NCBI GenBank assembly: GCA_034521575.1 | Contig: JAXHMJ010000005.1 | Location: 434,001 to 498,000 of the forward strand | DNA length: 64,000 nucleotides | Reading direction: 5' to 3' | From: a candidate division KSB1 bacterium | Lineage (GTDB): Bacteria > Zhuqueibacterota > Zhuqueibacteria > Residuimicrobiales > Krinioviventaceae | Shown here: piece after piece, positions 8,355 to 17,987 of the stretch | Numbering within the stretch: position 1 is the first letter of the stretch | Layout: every line of letters starts with the position of its first letter | Notes under the pieces: generated by a model | Database searches by the model: none | What the model saw: only the letters and a program-made list of their open reading frames with translations | Told to the model about the DNA's origin: nothing | Program-made: the position numbers and the translations under genes

Positions 8355-9719
8355 ATGCTGTGCAAACTCCAGTCATGCAACATCCCGGTTTTATTACTTT
8401 TATTGATCGCGACGGTAATGACGTGCGATTCACACAAAGAGCCGCAAATTCTTGAGCAGATTGATGTGGACAAAGTATGGGCCGGACATCCGGTCGGTTT
8501 CTGTTTATTGACCCGAAATGATCATCAATTTGTGGCTTATTATGATGCCAACCGGCAAATGACGGTAGCAGCGCGCGGACTCGGGGATTCAATCTGGCAC
8601 TACAAGCATCTCCCCTCAACTCTGGGCTGGGACTCGCATAATTATGTAACCCTGGCAATCGACCGCGACAGTTGTCTTCACGTCAGCGGCAATATGCACA
8701 ATGATAGTCTGGTCTATTTCCGCAGTCAAAATCCGCTCGATGTTGCAACACTGGACCCTATACACAGGATGACAGGTGACGCCGAAACCAGGGTTACGTA
8801 TCCCCGATTCATGCACGACGCGCAGGGCAACCTGCTGTTCATGTACCGCAACGGCGGCAGCGGCAACGGGGAACGCCTGGTCCATCGATACAGCGAGAGC
8901 ACGCGCAGACTGGAACGGCTGCTGGACACCCCCCTGCTGGACGGCCGGGCGCACAGCATGAACGCTTACCCGGCGCCTCCGGTCAACGGGCCGGATGGAT
9001 ATTTTCATCTTGTTTGGATGTGGCGCAACAATCCGGATGCGCGTTCCAATCATGATATCTCGTATATGCGCAGCCGCGATTTTGTACACTGGGAGACAGC
9101 TGCCGGCAAACCGGTGTCCCTGCCTGTAATGCCTGATGATAAAGAGGTGATTGTGGATCCGGTGCCGCCGAATCAGGGTTTGATCAACATGGGACATAAA
9201 GTCAGTTTTGATCCGGATGGGCGGCCGGTGGTCATTTATCATAAATATGATGAGAACGGTTACAGTCAAATATTCCTCGCCCGCTGGAAGAATAAAAAAT
9301 GGAATATCCGCGCGCTCAGTCCCTGGATGACCCGCTGGTCTTTCCGGGGCACGGGCGCCATTGAATGTGAAATAAAAGCCGGCCCGCTGGTTATGCTGAC
9401 GGACGGCAGACTGGTCCAATCCTGGACTCACTCGATTCAGGGCAGCGGAACCTGGGAACTGGATCCGGAGACCCTGGAGGTCAGAGGCTCTGTGGATCTG
9501 CCGCCGAGGTATCCGGTTCATCTGCAGAAACCGGAATCCGATATTGAAGGAATGACGGTTCGCTGGTGCAAAGACAGCGGCGATCAACCGTCCGACAATG
9601 CAGATTATGTAATGCGCTGGGAGACCCTGCCGGTCAATCGGGATCAGCCCGCAAACAGATCATTTCCGGAAAATTCCAGACTGCGGGTCTACCAATTAAA
9701 AAATACGGCACAACGTTAA
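8355..9719 (+). CDS. BNR_4-type beta-propeller protein (polysaccharide lyase-like)
   Basis: A 454-residue exported protein. The N-terminal hydrophobic stretch ends VMTCDSH, so it is either a lipoprotein or secreted. The repeated blades include SHNYVTLAIDRDSCLHVSGN and MHNDSLVYFRS, then FHLVWMWRNNPDARSNHDISYMRS and INMGHKVSFDPDGRPVVIYHK. This is the BNR_4 seven-bladed propeller pattern shared by uncharacterised proteins and by lyase families such as the ulvan lyases PL24/PL25. Enzymatic activity is inferred, not shown. The sulfatase gene downstream (10873) would fit degradation of a sulfated polysaccharide. Confidence 0.65.
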   Translation: MLCKLQSCNIPVLLLLLIATVMTCDSHKEPQILEQIDVDKVWAGHPVGFCLLTRNDHQFVAYYDANRQMTVAARGLGDSIWHYKHLPSTLGWDSHNYVTLAIDRDSCLHVSGNMHNDSLVYFRSQNPLDVATLDPIHRMTGDAETRVTYPRFMHDAQGNLLFMYRNGGSGNGERLVHRYSESTRRLERLLDTPLLDGRAHSMNAYPAPPVNGPDGYFHLVWMWRNNPDARSNHDISYMRSRDFVHWETAAGKPVSLPVMPDDKEVIVDPVPPNQGLINMGHKVSFDPDGRPVVIYHKYDENGYSQIFLARWKNKKWNIRALSPWMTRWSFRGTGAIECEIKAGPLVMLTDGRLVQSWTHSIQGSGTWELDPETLEVRGSVDLPPRYPVHLQKPESDIEGMTVRWCKDSGDQPSDNADYVMRWETLPVNRDQPANRSFPENSRLRVYQLKNTAQR

Positions 9720-9793
9720 ACAAACCCGGCATTCCAGATGCTTTTTTCAAATCAGAAAAAATCATAATAAAACCGACACCGAGGAAAAGAACA

Positions 9794-10021
9794 ATGAACG
9801 CAATTCGATCCCCCTTTGTTATGCGTTTAATCCTTGCTGCAGTTCTGACGGGTGGTGCTGCGGAAACGGGCTCTGTGAGCGGCCGCATAACGGAGCGTAC
9901 CAGCGGAGCAGGCCTGAGCAATGTCAATATTATCCTCGCCAATACCGGCCGGGGCTCTGCATCGAATCATAACGGATATTATACGATTCATATTGAACGT
10001 ATTGAACTGGTCAAAGGAGCC
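9794..10021 (+). pseudogene. Remnant of a TonB-dependent receptor
   Basis: ATG 9794 starts a signal-like stretch, followed by GSVSGRITERTSGAGLSNVNI and GSASNHNGYYTI, the carboxypeptidase-regulatory-like domain found at the N-terminus of SusC/TonB receptors. It then jumps directly to HIERIELVKGA, a motif normally found at the end of the plug domain about 100 residues later. The rest of the plug and the whole barrel are missing. The reading frame is open across the junction. This looks like a gene with a large internal deletion and a lost 3' part. Its tail supplies the ribosome site (AAAGGAG) of the next gene. Confidence 0.7.
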
Positions 10022-10025
10022 ACGA

Positions 10026-10424
10026 ATGAAACCGGACAAAAAAATTGCACTTCTTTTTCTCGTTCTATTGATCCCGGTTGGACTGGCGACCAAAGCATAC
10101 ACAGGTCCTCTCGGCCAATGGGTAAACCATTCACTGGGCGGCATTATTTATGTGATCTTTTGGTCATTGTTTCTTTACCTGTTGTATTCAAAAGGGCATC
10201 CTCTGATCATTGCGGGAATCATTTTCCTGATCACATGTATCCTGGAGTTTGCACAGCTATGGCATCCGGCCTGGCTTGAGCAACTGAGACAGAGTTTTTT
10301 GGGCCGGGCCATGCTGGGCACGTCTTTCTCGTGGCTGGATTATGTGCATTACCTGATTGGATTTGTCATCTCTGCCGGTTTGATGACAGTTCTCAAACAG
10401 GTCAGGCAGAAACATTCCGAATAA
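10026..10424 (+). CDS. DUF2809-type small membrane protein
   Basis: A 132-residue protein with about four transmembrane segments. The sequence EFAQLWHPAWLEQLRQS followed by GTSFSWLDYVHYLIGF matches the DUF2809 family of unknown function. AAAGGAG precedes ATG 10026. A longer in-frame ORF begins at 9921 but would read through the TonB-receptor remnant, so the shorter start is used. Confidence 0.7.
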   Translation: MKPDKKIALLFLVLLIPVGLATKAYTGPLGQWVNHSLGGIIYVIFWSLFLYLLYSKGHPLIIAGIIFLITCILEFAQLWHPAWLEQLRQSFLGRAMLGTSFSWLDYVHYLIGFVISAGLMTVLKQVRQKHSE

Positions 10425-10464
10425 TAATCGCCACACCGTTGTTTGAAAAAGGGAGAAATACGGA

Positions 10465-10784
10465 ATGAAAGCCGTGGGCTATCGTCAGTCATTACCAATC
10501 CGTGAGAACGAGTCACTCATAGATACAGAATTATCCGGTCCCTGGGGAAAGAGACCTGTTGGTTCGGGTCAGGGCCATCGCTGTCAATCCCATTGATACC
10601 AAAATCAGAAAACGGCATGAACCACCGAATCCTGAGTGAACTGGCGGATCTGGTTGACAGCAGAGTCATCAAAAGCACGTTTCAGGATCATTTTGGCGTC
10701 ATCAATGCGGAAAATCTCAAACGCGCTCATGAACGCATCGAAAGCAGCACCTCTATCGGAAACATTATTCTGGAACATTTTTAA
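10465..10784 (+). pseudogene. Remnant of a zinc-type alcohol dehydrogenase/quinone oxidoreductase
   Basis: ATG 10465 opens MKAVGYRQSLPI. After a one-base shift near 10550 the frame continues DLLVRVRAIAVNPIDTKIRK, the N-terminus of zinc-binding dehydrogenases of the TIGR02817 type. In a third frame (from about 10620) the text resumes NHRILSELADLVDSRVIKST and GVINAENLKRAHERIESS, the family's C-terminus. About 230 residues between the two ends are missing, including the Rossmann domain. The gene is non-functional: one large internal deletion plus frameshift. Confidence 0.8.
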
Positions 10785-10872
10785 TTTTTTCATTGATTAA
10801 AGCCACAGCTCCTGTTATATTGTATACACAACAAAATAAAAAGAACAGCCCCATTCAGAGAGGGAGTTTCAT

Positions 10873-12264
10873 ATGGCACTCAAGAGAAGAGCTTTTTTAA
10901 AACAGTTCGGCGTATTAACCGCAGCATCCGTTTCACTTTTATCCGGATGTTCGCGGCGGAAAAAACCAAATATCGTATTTGTCATGGCAGACGACCTCGG
11001 CTGGAGCCAGGTGGGATGCTACGGAAGCCAGTACTATGAAACACCCAACATGAACCGACTGGCCGCACAGGGCATGAAATTTACCGATGCCTATGCGGCG
11101 GCGCCGGTCTGCTCCCCTACCCGCGCCAGCATTATGACCGGCAAGTATCCGGCGCGTCTGCATTTAACCGATTTTATCTCCGGCAATCCGGATCCACAGA
11201 ACAGCACACTGCTGCAACCCGACTGGACAAAGTACCTCGCACTCGATGAATTCACCATGGGTGAAGCTATGAAGCAGGCGGGCTACCAGACCGCCTTGTT
11301 CGGCAAATGGCATCTGAGTAAGGAAAAGCTTCCGCCGGAAAGCGAATCACACAATCCGGACAAACAGGGTTTTGATCAGTCATTTGTCACCTATAAACCG
11401 GTACCCCGTATGGCCAAAGCATGGCAGACACCGGAAAATGATGCGCATAATGTGCAAAAAATAACAGACAAATCTCTCAAATTTATCGAGGCAAACAAAG
11501 ATCAGCCGTTTTTTCTGTTTGTGTCACACAATTCGGTTCATACCCCAATCGTGGAAAAACAAAGCCTGATTGAAAAATACAAATCCAAACCGGGGTCGGA
11601 CTTGCCGGAAAACAATCCGGTGCTCGGCGCCATGATCGAAACGCTGGATAACAGTGTGGGCCGGATTATGGAAAAACTGCAGGACCTGGATCTGGCGGAT
11701 GATACAGTTTTTATTTTTTATTCCGACAACGGCGGACTGGAGCGGGCAGCCGATCAGGAGCCGCTGCGTGCCGGAAAAGCCGCGCTTTATGAGGGCGGCA
11801 TTCGGGTGCCGCTGATCGTAAAATGGCCGGGACAGATCAGGCCGGGCTCAACATGCAAAACTCCGGTGATAAGCATTGATTTTTACCCGACCTTTGCAGA
11901 GATAGCCGGACGTGACATCACGGACCAGACCAGGGACGGAATTAGTTTGATTCCGTTATTAACAGAGACCGGAGCAATCAAGAGAGATGCTCTTTACTGG
12001 CATTATCCCCACTATCACACATCAGGTGTGGCGCCTTCCGGTGCAATACGCAGGGGCAAATACAAACTGATCGAGTGGTTTGAACACAGTATCGACGGAA
12101 TCCATCAACCCGGAGCGGTTGAATTGTATGATCTGGAACAGGATATCAGCGAAGACCATAATCTGGCTGCGGAGAATCCTGAGCGGGTGTCAAAACTCCA
12201 CAAAAAACTCAAAACGTGGCGAACCGCTGTCGGAGCGCAGGATATGAAAAAAAGGGGACAATAG
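10873..12264 (+). CDS. Sulfatase (formylglycine-dependent, Tat-exported lipoprotein)
   Basis: A 463-residue type I sulfatase. The N-terminus has a twin-arginine-like motif (KRRAFLKQ) and a lipobox (LLSGCSR), suggesting Tat export and lipidation. The metal-binding start NIVFVMADDLGWSQVGCYG is followed by the active-site signature CSPTR with Cys80, the residue converted to formylglycine. GKWHL, SHNSVHTP and FYSDNGG are further family motifs. It hydrolyses sulfate esters; the substrate is unknown. No sulfatase-maturing enzyme is in the window. It may work with the propeller protein at 8355. Confidence 0.9.
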   Translation: MALKRRAFLKQFGVLTAASVSLLSGCSRRKKPNIVFVMADDLGWSQVGCYGSQYYETPNMNRLAAQGMKFTDAYAAAPVCSPTRASIMTGKYPARLHLTDFISGNPDPQNSTLLQPDWTKYLALDEFTMGEAMKQAGYQTALFGKWHLSKEKLPPESESHNPDKQGFDQSFVTYKPVPRMAKAWQTPENDAHNVQKITDKSLKFIEANKDQPFFLFVSHNSVHTPIVEKQSLIEKYKSKPGSDLPENNPVLGAMIETLDNSVGRIMEKLQDLDLADDTVFIFYSDNGGLERAADQEPLRAGKAALYEGGIRVPLIVKWPGQIRPGSTCKTPVISIDFYPTFAEIAGRDITDQTRDGISLIPLLTETGAIKRDALYWHYPHYHTSGVAPSGAIRRGKYKLIEWFEHSIDGIHQPGAVELYDLEQDISEDHNLAAENPERVSKLHKKLKTWRTAVGAQDMKKRGQ

Positions 12265-12339
12265 ACATTTTTATGCTTTCCTTAGAACCATATAAACCTA
12301 TGGATTGTCAGCGCTATATCTGTAGTGGTAACGCTATTC

Positions 12340-12795
12340 CTAATGCACAAGCATCATTTTACGTGTACGCTGAAAATCGGGAGTGCGTAACCGTATAAAA
12401 TAGACACCGCTGTGTACATTTTGCCCGGTCTCATCCGTGCCGTCCCATACAGCAGAATGGTAACCCGCAGCTACTTTGCTATCCAAAAGTCTGCGTACGC
12501 GCTTACCATTTATATTAATGACATCGATCCGGACTTTACACTCCACAGGAAGCTGATACGCTATCCGGGTTGACGGATTAAACGGATTCGGATAGTTTTG
12601 CGACAATGCATAGGCACTCGGAATGAGCTGTTGACCGACCACATGCACCGGCCCATAGTAAGAACTGGTTCCGGTGATAGAGACCTCTTTAATTTTGTAA
12701 TAATAATCACGCTCTTCTATTCTCCGGTCTGTTAAATAATAACGACAGGGGTTGAGGCTATGATCGTTACATAACTTTATTTTGCAGTTCATCAA
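12340..12795 (-). pseudogene. C-terminal remnant of a secreted PNPFNP-sorted protein
   Basis: The minus-strand text contains YYLTDRRIEERDYYYKIKEV, the end of a fibronectin-like domain. A C-terminal sorting domain follows (QNYPNPFNPSTRIAYQLP, then GYHSAVWDGTDETGQNVHSGVYF and RKMMLVH). There is no signal peptide and the N-terminal domains are absent, so this is the 3' end of a truncated gene. It overlaps the 3' end of a DUF72 remnant by about 29 bases, so the 5' deletion fused two unrelated genes. Confidence 0.75.
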
Positions 12796-13127
12796 TGGTC
12801 AGCGGCGCCGAACCCTCGTAATGATTGTTCACATTGACATACAGAGTCTGCCCGGCCAGTTCAAATTTTTTTATAATGCCCGCCATCTGCTCCAGCTCGT
12901 TATCCCTGCGGTTAACACGCTGGTTCCAGACTTTGCCGGTTTGCTGTTCAATGCCTTTGCGGTCCGGGCCGTGCAGACGAAAGACAAACGGCCGGGTGTC
13001 CGCGATAAAATTCTGATAAATAATCTGAAACATTTTCCCCGGAATATAGAATCCCGGCCCAGGATCGGTATTTCCAGCTGCAGGTGCCGATGCGCAAATA
13101 GCCGGGTATCTTTTCTGATAAAATCAT
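12767..13127 (-). pseudogene. DUF72 (YecE-like) gene with internal deletion
   Basis: ATG 13127 (minus) begins MILSEKIPGYLRIGTCSWKY, then RSWAGILYSGENVSDYLSEF, the DUF72 N-terminus. In a different frame the sequence continues RPFVFRLHGPDRKGIEQQTG and LYVNVNNHYEGSAPLTI, the family's C-terminus. The junction is near 13000. DUF72 proteins are usually 240-300 residues; only about 115 codons remain, so the central barrel is gone. Confidence 0.8.
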
Positions 13128-13167
13128 AAAAGAATTCAGCTACTGACTATTCATAAAGTTGTGCTTT

Positions 13168-14148
13168 TCATTCAACCCCGCGTATCTTTTCCATAAACTG
13201 CACGCGCAGGTACTGGTCGGTTTCGCCGCTTTCGGAAAAACTCAACCGGCCTTTAAAATCATCAATGGATTTTATATTTTTATCAGCCATCCACTGTTCG
13301 ATCTCTTTTTTCATGGACCCGATCATGGAAAGGCCCTTGTTATAAAACAGAGAAGCCACCTGAACCGCGGATGCGCCGGCCAGTATCAGCTTGACAACAT
13401 CACTGCCGGTTTTAACGCCCGTGGTGGCCGAAAAATCGCAATTGACCTGTCCGGAAAGAATAGCGGTCCAGCGCAGGATGCGCCGCATTTCATCCGCAGA
13501 ACTGAAACTGAATGTGGTTTTCAGTTTCATGGATTTGATATCAATATCCGTCTGGGTGAACCGGTTGAACAAAACCAGTCCGTCCGCCCCGCGCTTGACC
13601 AGATTCGCGGCAAAATTCGGCAGTGAAGAAAAATTGCTTCCGATCTTTAACGCCACCGGGATATCAACGCTTTTTTTGACCTGTTCAAGGATATCAAAAT
13701 AAAGAGCTTCCAGTTGTTCAGGTGACAGATCCGCTTTTGTGGCGGTTTTGAATACATTTAATTCAAGTGCGTGGGCGCCCGCATCCTGCACCTTTTTCGC
13801 AAATTGCGGCCACCATTTGTCAGAGACACAGTTGATGCTGGCAATCACCGGAATTTTAACGCTGTCCCTGGCCTCGCGGATAATATGACAGTATTCTTCC
13901 GGACCGTATTGCATTTCCAGCTCGGATCGTAAATAATCGATGGCTTCGGTATGATATCCGGCGCTGGCGGCGATTCCATAATCTTCTTGGGCCAATACCT
14001 CTTCGAACATACTCTTAATCACTACGGCCCCGGCTCCCGCCTCTTCACATTCCCTGATCTTTTCAACTGATTTCGTCAGGCCGCTGCTGGCTACAATGAT
14101 CGGATTATCCAGCTTTAAATGCAAATATTGCGTCTGTAAACTCGGCAT
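13168..14148 (-). CDS. Dihydroorotate dehydrogenase-like flavoprotein
   Basis: A 326-residue TIM-barrel protein of the dihydroorotate dehydrogenase-like group. Motifs include LDNPIIVASSGLTKSVEKI, GAGAVVIKSMFEE, IPVIASINCVSDKWW, IPVALKIGSNFSSLP and the phosphate-binding GASAVQVASLFYNKG. It would bind FMN and oxidise a dihydropyrimidine or related substrate. In FCB bacteria such proteins are often not the sole pyrimidine-pathway enzyme, so the exact substrate is uncertain. AAGGAG lies upstream of ATG 14148. No pyrimidine genes are adjacent. Confidence 0.8.
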   Translation of the reverse strand: MPSLQTQYLHLKLDNPIIVASSGLTKSVEKIRECEEAGAGAVVIKSMFEEVLAQEDYGIAASAGYHTEAIDYLRSELEMQYGPEEYCHIIREARDSVKIPVIASINCVSDKWWPQFAKKVQDAGAHALELNVFKTATKADLSPEQLEALYFDILEQVKKSVDIPVALKIGSNFSSLPNFAANLVKRGADGLVLFNRFTQTDIDIKSMKLKTTFSFSSADEMRRILRWTAILSGQVNCDFSATTGVKTGSDVVKLILAGASAVQVASLFYNKGLSMIGSMKKEIEQWMADKNIKSIDDFKGRLSFSESGETDQYLRVQFMEKIRGVE

Positions 14149-14337
14149 TCCGCACTCCTTGTATTTTTCATAAATTTTTAAAATATGAACATTTTATGCA
14201 TGAAATGCAAGATATAATAGCCTGAAAGCACGGTTTATCAAAACACACGGTTCACCTGCCTTTTATCAAACCTTGCAATACTGGCAATAATTCCCTACAT
14301 TTGCAGAAAATAAACAGTCATTCGAGGAGCAACCGCA

Positions 14338-15354
14338 ATGAAATTCCTGGTCATCCGATTCAGTTCCATCGGAGACATCCTGCTCACCACGCCGCTGCTT
14401 CGCAGTTTGCGACAGACGTATCCCCGGGCGGACATCGGATTCGCCATCAAGGAACAGTTTGCTCCCCTTTTGCAACACAATCCGCATATCAACCGGATGC
14501 ACACGCTAAAATCCGGGGGAACATTCAAGAATCTGAAATCCTTAAAGTCGGAAATTCGCTCCCATGACTATGACGTGGTCATAGACATTCACAATAACCT
14601 GCGCAGCCGTTATACAAGAGCCGGGCTGGGTGTAAAGCATTACAAATATAAAAAATACAAGTGGAAACGCTTCTGGCTGGTGCATACACGTCTGAACTTT
14701 TACCGCCGGATCATTCCGGTGCATCTGCGCTATATTCAGAGCATTGCGGATTTTGGTGTCAAAGACGACGGACAGGGGCTGGAACTGTCGATTCCGGAAA
14801 GCATGCAACACCAAATGAACGCGCGATTGACCGCCCGGGGATTTGATCAGACGCGTCTGACCGTAGGCGTTGCCGCCGGAGCGGGATTCCCGACCAAGCG
14901 CTGGCCGGCGGATCGGTTTACCGCCGTCTGTCAGCAGCTGCAGGCGAAACACAAGGCACAGATCCTGCTGTTTGGCGACAAAAACGACCGCAGCCTCACT
15001 CAACGGATACAGGAGGGGCTGCAGGAGGATGTGTGGGATCTGGCCGGGTACTGCACGCTGACGGAAACAGCCGCGGCCATGCGTAACTGTGATCTTTTGC
15101 TCTGCAATGATACGGGACTGATGCATATGGCCACGGCCCTGTGCGTTAAAGTCGCGGCCATATTCGGCTGCACAACCCGGGAACTCGGTTTTTTCCCGAT
15201 AAACGGCCGGATCATCGAACATCCCGGTCTCGCCTGTCGTCCCTGTACGCATATGGGGCGCCGGCACTGTCCCAAAGGTCATTTCCGATGTATGCTGGAT
15301 CTGAGTGTCAATGATGTCTATCAGGCGGCGGCCGCACAGTTAAAAGCAACCTGA
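14338..15354 (+). CDS. Glycosyltransferase family 9 (LPS heptosyltransferase-like)
   Basis: A 338-residue GT9 protein. The N-terminus MKFLVIRFSSIGDILLTTPL is the classic heptosyltransferase start. TVGVAAGAGFPTKRWPADRF, DLAGYCTLTETAAAMRNCDL and CNDTGLMHMATAL are the donor-binding motifs. It likely adds an ADP-heptose or related sugar to the LPS core on the cytoplasmic side of the inner membrane. GAGGAG precedes ATG 14338. It stands alone; the neighbour on the 3' side is convergent. Confidence 0.85.
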   Translation: MKFLVIRFSSIGDILLTTPLLRSLRQTYPRADIGFAIKEQFAPLLQHNPHINRMHTLKSGGTFKNLKSLKSEIRSHDYDVVIDIHNNLRSRYTRAGLGVKHYKYKKYKWKRFWLVHTRLNFYRRIIPVHLRYIQSIADFGVKDDGQGLELSIPESMQHQMNARLTARGFDQTRLTVGVAAGAGFPTKRWPADRFTAVCQQLQAKHKAQILLFGDKNDRSLTQRIQEGLQEDVWDLAGYCTLTETAAAMRNCDLLLCNDTGLMHMATALCVKVAAIFGCTTRELGFFPINGRIIEHPGLACRPCTHMGRRHCPKGHFRCMLDLSVNDVYQAAAAQLKAT

Positions 15355-15369
15355 CCCGATTTTTGAACC

Positions 15370-15945
15370 CTACCCCCGGCGCATCTGTTCTTTTAACTGG
15401 CGTTTCAACATTTCACGAGCCCTGAATATACGCACCTTGACTGTTCCCAGCGGCACATTTAGCATCTCGGCAATTTCTTCATAAGATTTGTCTTTGGTAT
15501 GACGCAGCAAAATGGCCTCGCGGTATTTCTCGGGCAAGGAATTGATAGCGGTCTCGATCTGATTTTCTTTCTCCCTGGAGATCATTTCGGATTCCGGCCC
15601 CTGATCGGACGCCGCAAAATCGCGTTTCAAATCACCGTCTTTGGATTTTATCGGGGTATCCAGAGAATAGGTACTCAACCGTTTTTTGCGAAAATGATCA
15701 ATACAGTTATTGGATGCAATCTTGTACAGCCAGGTGGTAAAGGCATAATTAGAGTTGAACGAGGCCAGGGCACGAAACGCTTTTATAAAGGTTTCCTGCG
15801 TCAAATCCTGAGCCTGCGCATCATCCTTAACCATTCGATAGATAAAATGGTATATTTGTCTGCGGTAGCGATTCACAATTTCCGTAAAAGCCTGTTGATC
15901 ATCCTGCAGAGCGCGTTCAATGAGTTGAGAAATATCCGTCGACAT
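15370..15945 (-). CDS. RNA polymerase ECF sigma factor (RpoE-like)
   Basis: A 191-residue sigma-70 family protein. Region 2 is VNRYRRQIYHFIYRMVKD, AQDLTQETFIKAFRAL and FTTWLYKIASNNCID. Region 4 is LPEKYREAILLRHTKDKSYEEIAEMLNVPLG followed by TVKVRIFRAREML. No anti-sigma gene lies next to it: the downstream neighbour is convergent and the upstream neighbour is the divergent acpS. Its regulon cannot be predicted from the window. Confidence 0.9.
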   Translation of the reverse strand: MSTDISQLIERALQDDQQAFTEIVNRYRRQIYHFIYRMVKDDAQAQDLTQETFIKAFRALASFNSNYAFTTWLYKIASNNCIDHFRKKRLSTYSLDTPIKSKDGDLKRDFAASDQGPESEMISREKENQIETAINSLPEKYREAILLRHTKDKSYEEIAEMLNVPLGTVKVRIFRAREMLKRQLKEQMRRG

Positions 15946-16071
15946 AGTGCTTTCACATGTTTATTATAATTTTCAACAACTTACATGTTCTAAAGAAAAT
16001 AATCAAGGAAAAGTTGTTGCAAATAAACGTTCGAAATTGTAATTTGGTGTTGGTAAACGGAAAAGGAAAAC

Positions 16072-16437
16072 ATGATTTACGGCATCGGCATCGACAGCGT
16101 TGATCTTGAGCGGTTCGAGCGTATTACCCAAAAATGGGGTAAAAAATTTACCGCTCGTATTTTAACCCCTCTGGAACTGGAGTATTGTTATCAGCACCGG
16201 ATAAAAACCGCGTCTATTGCCGTCCGGTTCGCTGCCAAAGAAGCCTTTTACAAATGCCTGCCGCCTGATGAACAAAAAGACGCCGGCTGGCATGCAGCCG
16301 AAATCCTCAATGATGAAACGGGACGTCCCCGGCTGGTTCCCAAAGGCAGGCTGGCTGAAACTTTAAAAGACCGCAGTATACACATCAGTCTTTCCCACAG
16401 CGCAAGCAATGCTGTTGCCATTGTAATTATTGAATAG
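16072..16437 (+). CDS. acpS: Holo-[acyl-carrier-protein] synthase
   Basis: A 121-residue AcpS-type phosphopantetheinyl transferase of normal length. GIGIDSVDLERFERI carries the Mg-binding Asp, and RFAAKEAFYKCL holds the second metal ligand Glu; HISLSHSASNAVAIVII closes the fold. It transfers 4'-phosphopantetheine from CoA to apo-ACP for fatty-acid synthesis. AAAAGGA precedes ATG 16072. The nnr gene starts 10 bases after its stop, the common acpS-nnr pairing. Confidence 0.9.
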   Translation: MIYGIGIDSVDLERFERITQKWGKKFTARILTPLELEYCYQHRIKTASIAVRFAAKEAFYKCLPPDEQKDAGWHAAEILNDETGRPRLVPKGRLAETLKDRSIHISLSHSASNAVAIVIIE

Positions 16438-16447
16438 AGAGGGTATT

Positions 16448-17987
16448 ATGAAAACGATCGCCACTGCAAAAGAAATGGCTGCGATGGACCAAACAGCCAT
16501 TAAAGACTGCAAGATCCCCGGGGTCCTGTTGATGGAAAACGCAGGCCGCGGCATCACAGACAGCGCACGGCGCATGCTGAACGGTCTGAAAGGAAAGACC
16601 CTTGCAGTGTTTTGCGGACCAGGTAATAACGGCGGCGATGGCTTTGTAGTCGCCCGGCATTGCCTGAATCACGGCGCCCGGGTTCATGCTGTACGCCGCG
16701 GTTCCCGAGGAAAAAATAAAGGGGGACGCGCGCACCAATCTGGATATTTTGAAAAACATGCATCCGGTGCAGTTTCTTAACCGCGCCCCGGACTCGCTGC
16801 CGCGCGCCGATCTGGTGGTGGATGCATTATTGGGCACCGGTGTCAAGGGCGCGCTGCGCGGCTTGATTGCCGAGTGTGCAGATGTGATCAACTCGGCCGG
16901 ATATCCGGTATTATCGGTCGATATCCCCACCGGAGTCAACACAGATACAGGCATTGTAAAAGGACCGGCGGTCCGGGCGGATGTCACGGCGACCATGGCG
17001 CTGCTGAAACGCGGTCTTTTGTTCTCACCGGGCCGGGAACACGCCGGGCGCACGGACATCATAGACATCAGCATGCCGGCGCAGGTGATCCGGGAGCGGG
17101 ATACCGGTGTGTATCAATACGATCGCGCGGATATCCGCGCTCTGCTGCCGGTGCGCTCCAAAGATACATATAAAAACAAATGCGGCACCGTCGCGGTCAT
17201 CGCCGGTTCCACCGGCCTGACCGGAGCAGCGGTGATGAGCAGCTTTTCAACCCTGCGCGCCGGTGCCGGTATGACATTTCTGATCGCACCGGCCCGGATC
17301 AACGCGATTCTCGAATCGCAATTGCCCGAAGTGATCACACTGCCCATGGATGATGCGAGATTGGGTTATCTGCATGCCGGCTGCGCCGCCGAGCTGATGA
17401 CGGAAATCAAAGACAAAGATGTACTGGCAGTAGGGCCGGGACTGGGACAGCACAAGGAAACAGCCAAACTGGTGCACCAAATACTCCAGGAACAGGATAA
17501 ACCGCTCATTCTGGATGCAGACGGCTTGAACGTCTGTGCGGGTCATACGGAAAAACTCAAAAACTATCAAGGTGATCTGGTGATCACCCCGCATCCCGGT
17601 GAACTCTCCCGTCTGCTCAATACACCGGTACCCGACCTGATCCGGGATCGAATCGCAACCGCCCGTGATACCGCGGCAAAATTTCAGTGTACGGTTGTAC
17701 TCAAGGGCGCACCCACTGTGACCGCCACAGCTGAAGGACATGTTTTCATCAATCCCACCGGCAATGCGGGCATGGCAACCGCAGGAAGCGGAGATGTTCT
17801 GACCGGTATCATCAGCGGTCTGTCGGCGCAGGGGCTTGCGCCAGCGACAGCAGCAGCTCTTGGCGTTTACCTGCACGGTTTGGCAGGTGATCTGGCCGCA
17901 CAGCAAACCGGCAGCGCCGGAATGACGGCATGCGATATTATGAATAACGTGGCATTGGCCATCAAACAGGAAACCGAAACCCGATGA
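16448..17987 (+). CDS. nnr: Bifunctional NAD(P)H-hydrate repair enzyme, frameshifted
   Basis: The N-terminal YjeF_N epimerase half starts at ATG 16448 (MENAGRGITD, CGPGNNGGDGFVVARH). The C-terminal ADP-dependent NAD(P)H-hydrate dehydratase half runs to 17987 (CGTVAVIAGSTGLTGA, VITPHPGELSRLL, GNAGMATAGSGDVLTG). Together they repair damaged NAD(P)HX. The reading frame changes near 16685: ARHCLNHGARV is in one frame and MLYAAVPEEKIKGDARTNLD in the next. A single-base indel there restores a normal protein of about 513 residues. It could be a real mutation, but a sequencing indel is likely. Confidence 0.85.

Noticed and set aside
8616-9587. 323-codon minus-strand ORF
   Set aside because: It lies entirely opposite the propeller gene, whose protein matches a known family; the antisense frame has no recognisable domain.
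14542-15282. 246-codon minus-strand ORF
   Set aside because: It is antisense to the heptosyltransferase gene and has no signal, domain or ribosome site.
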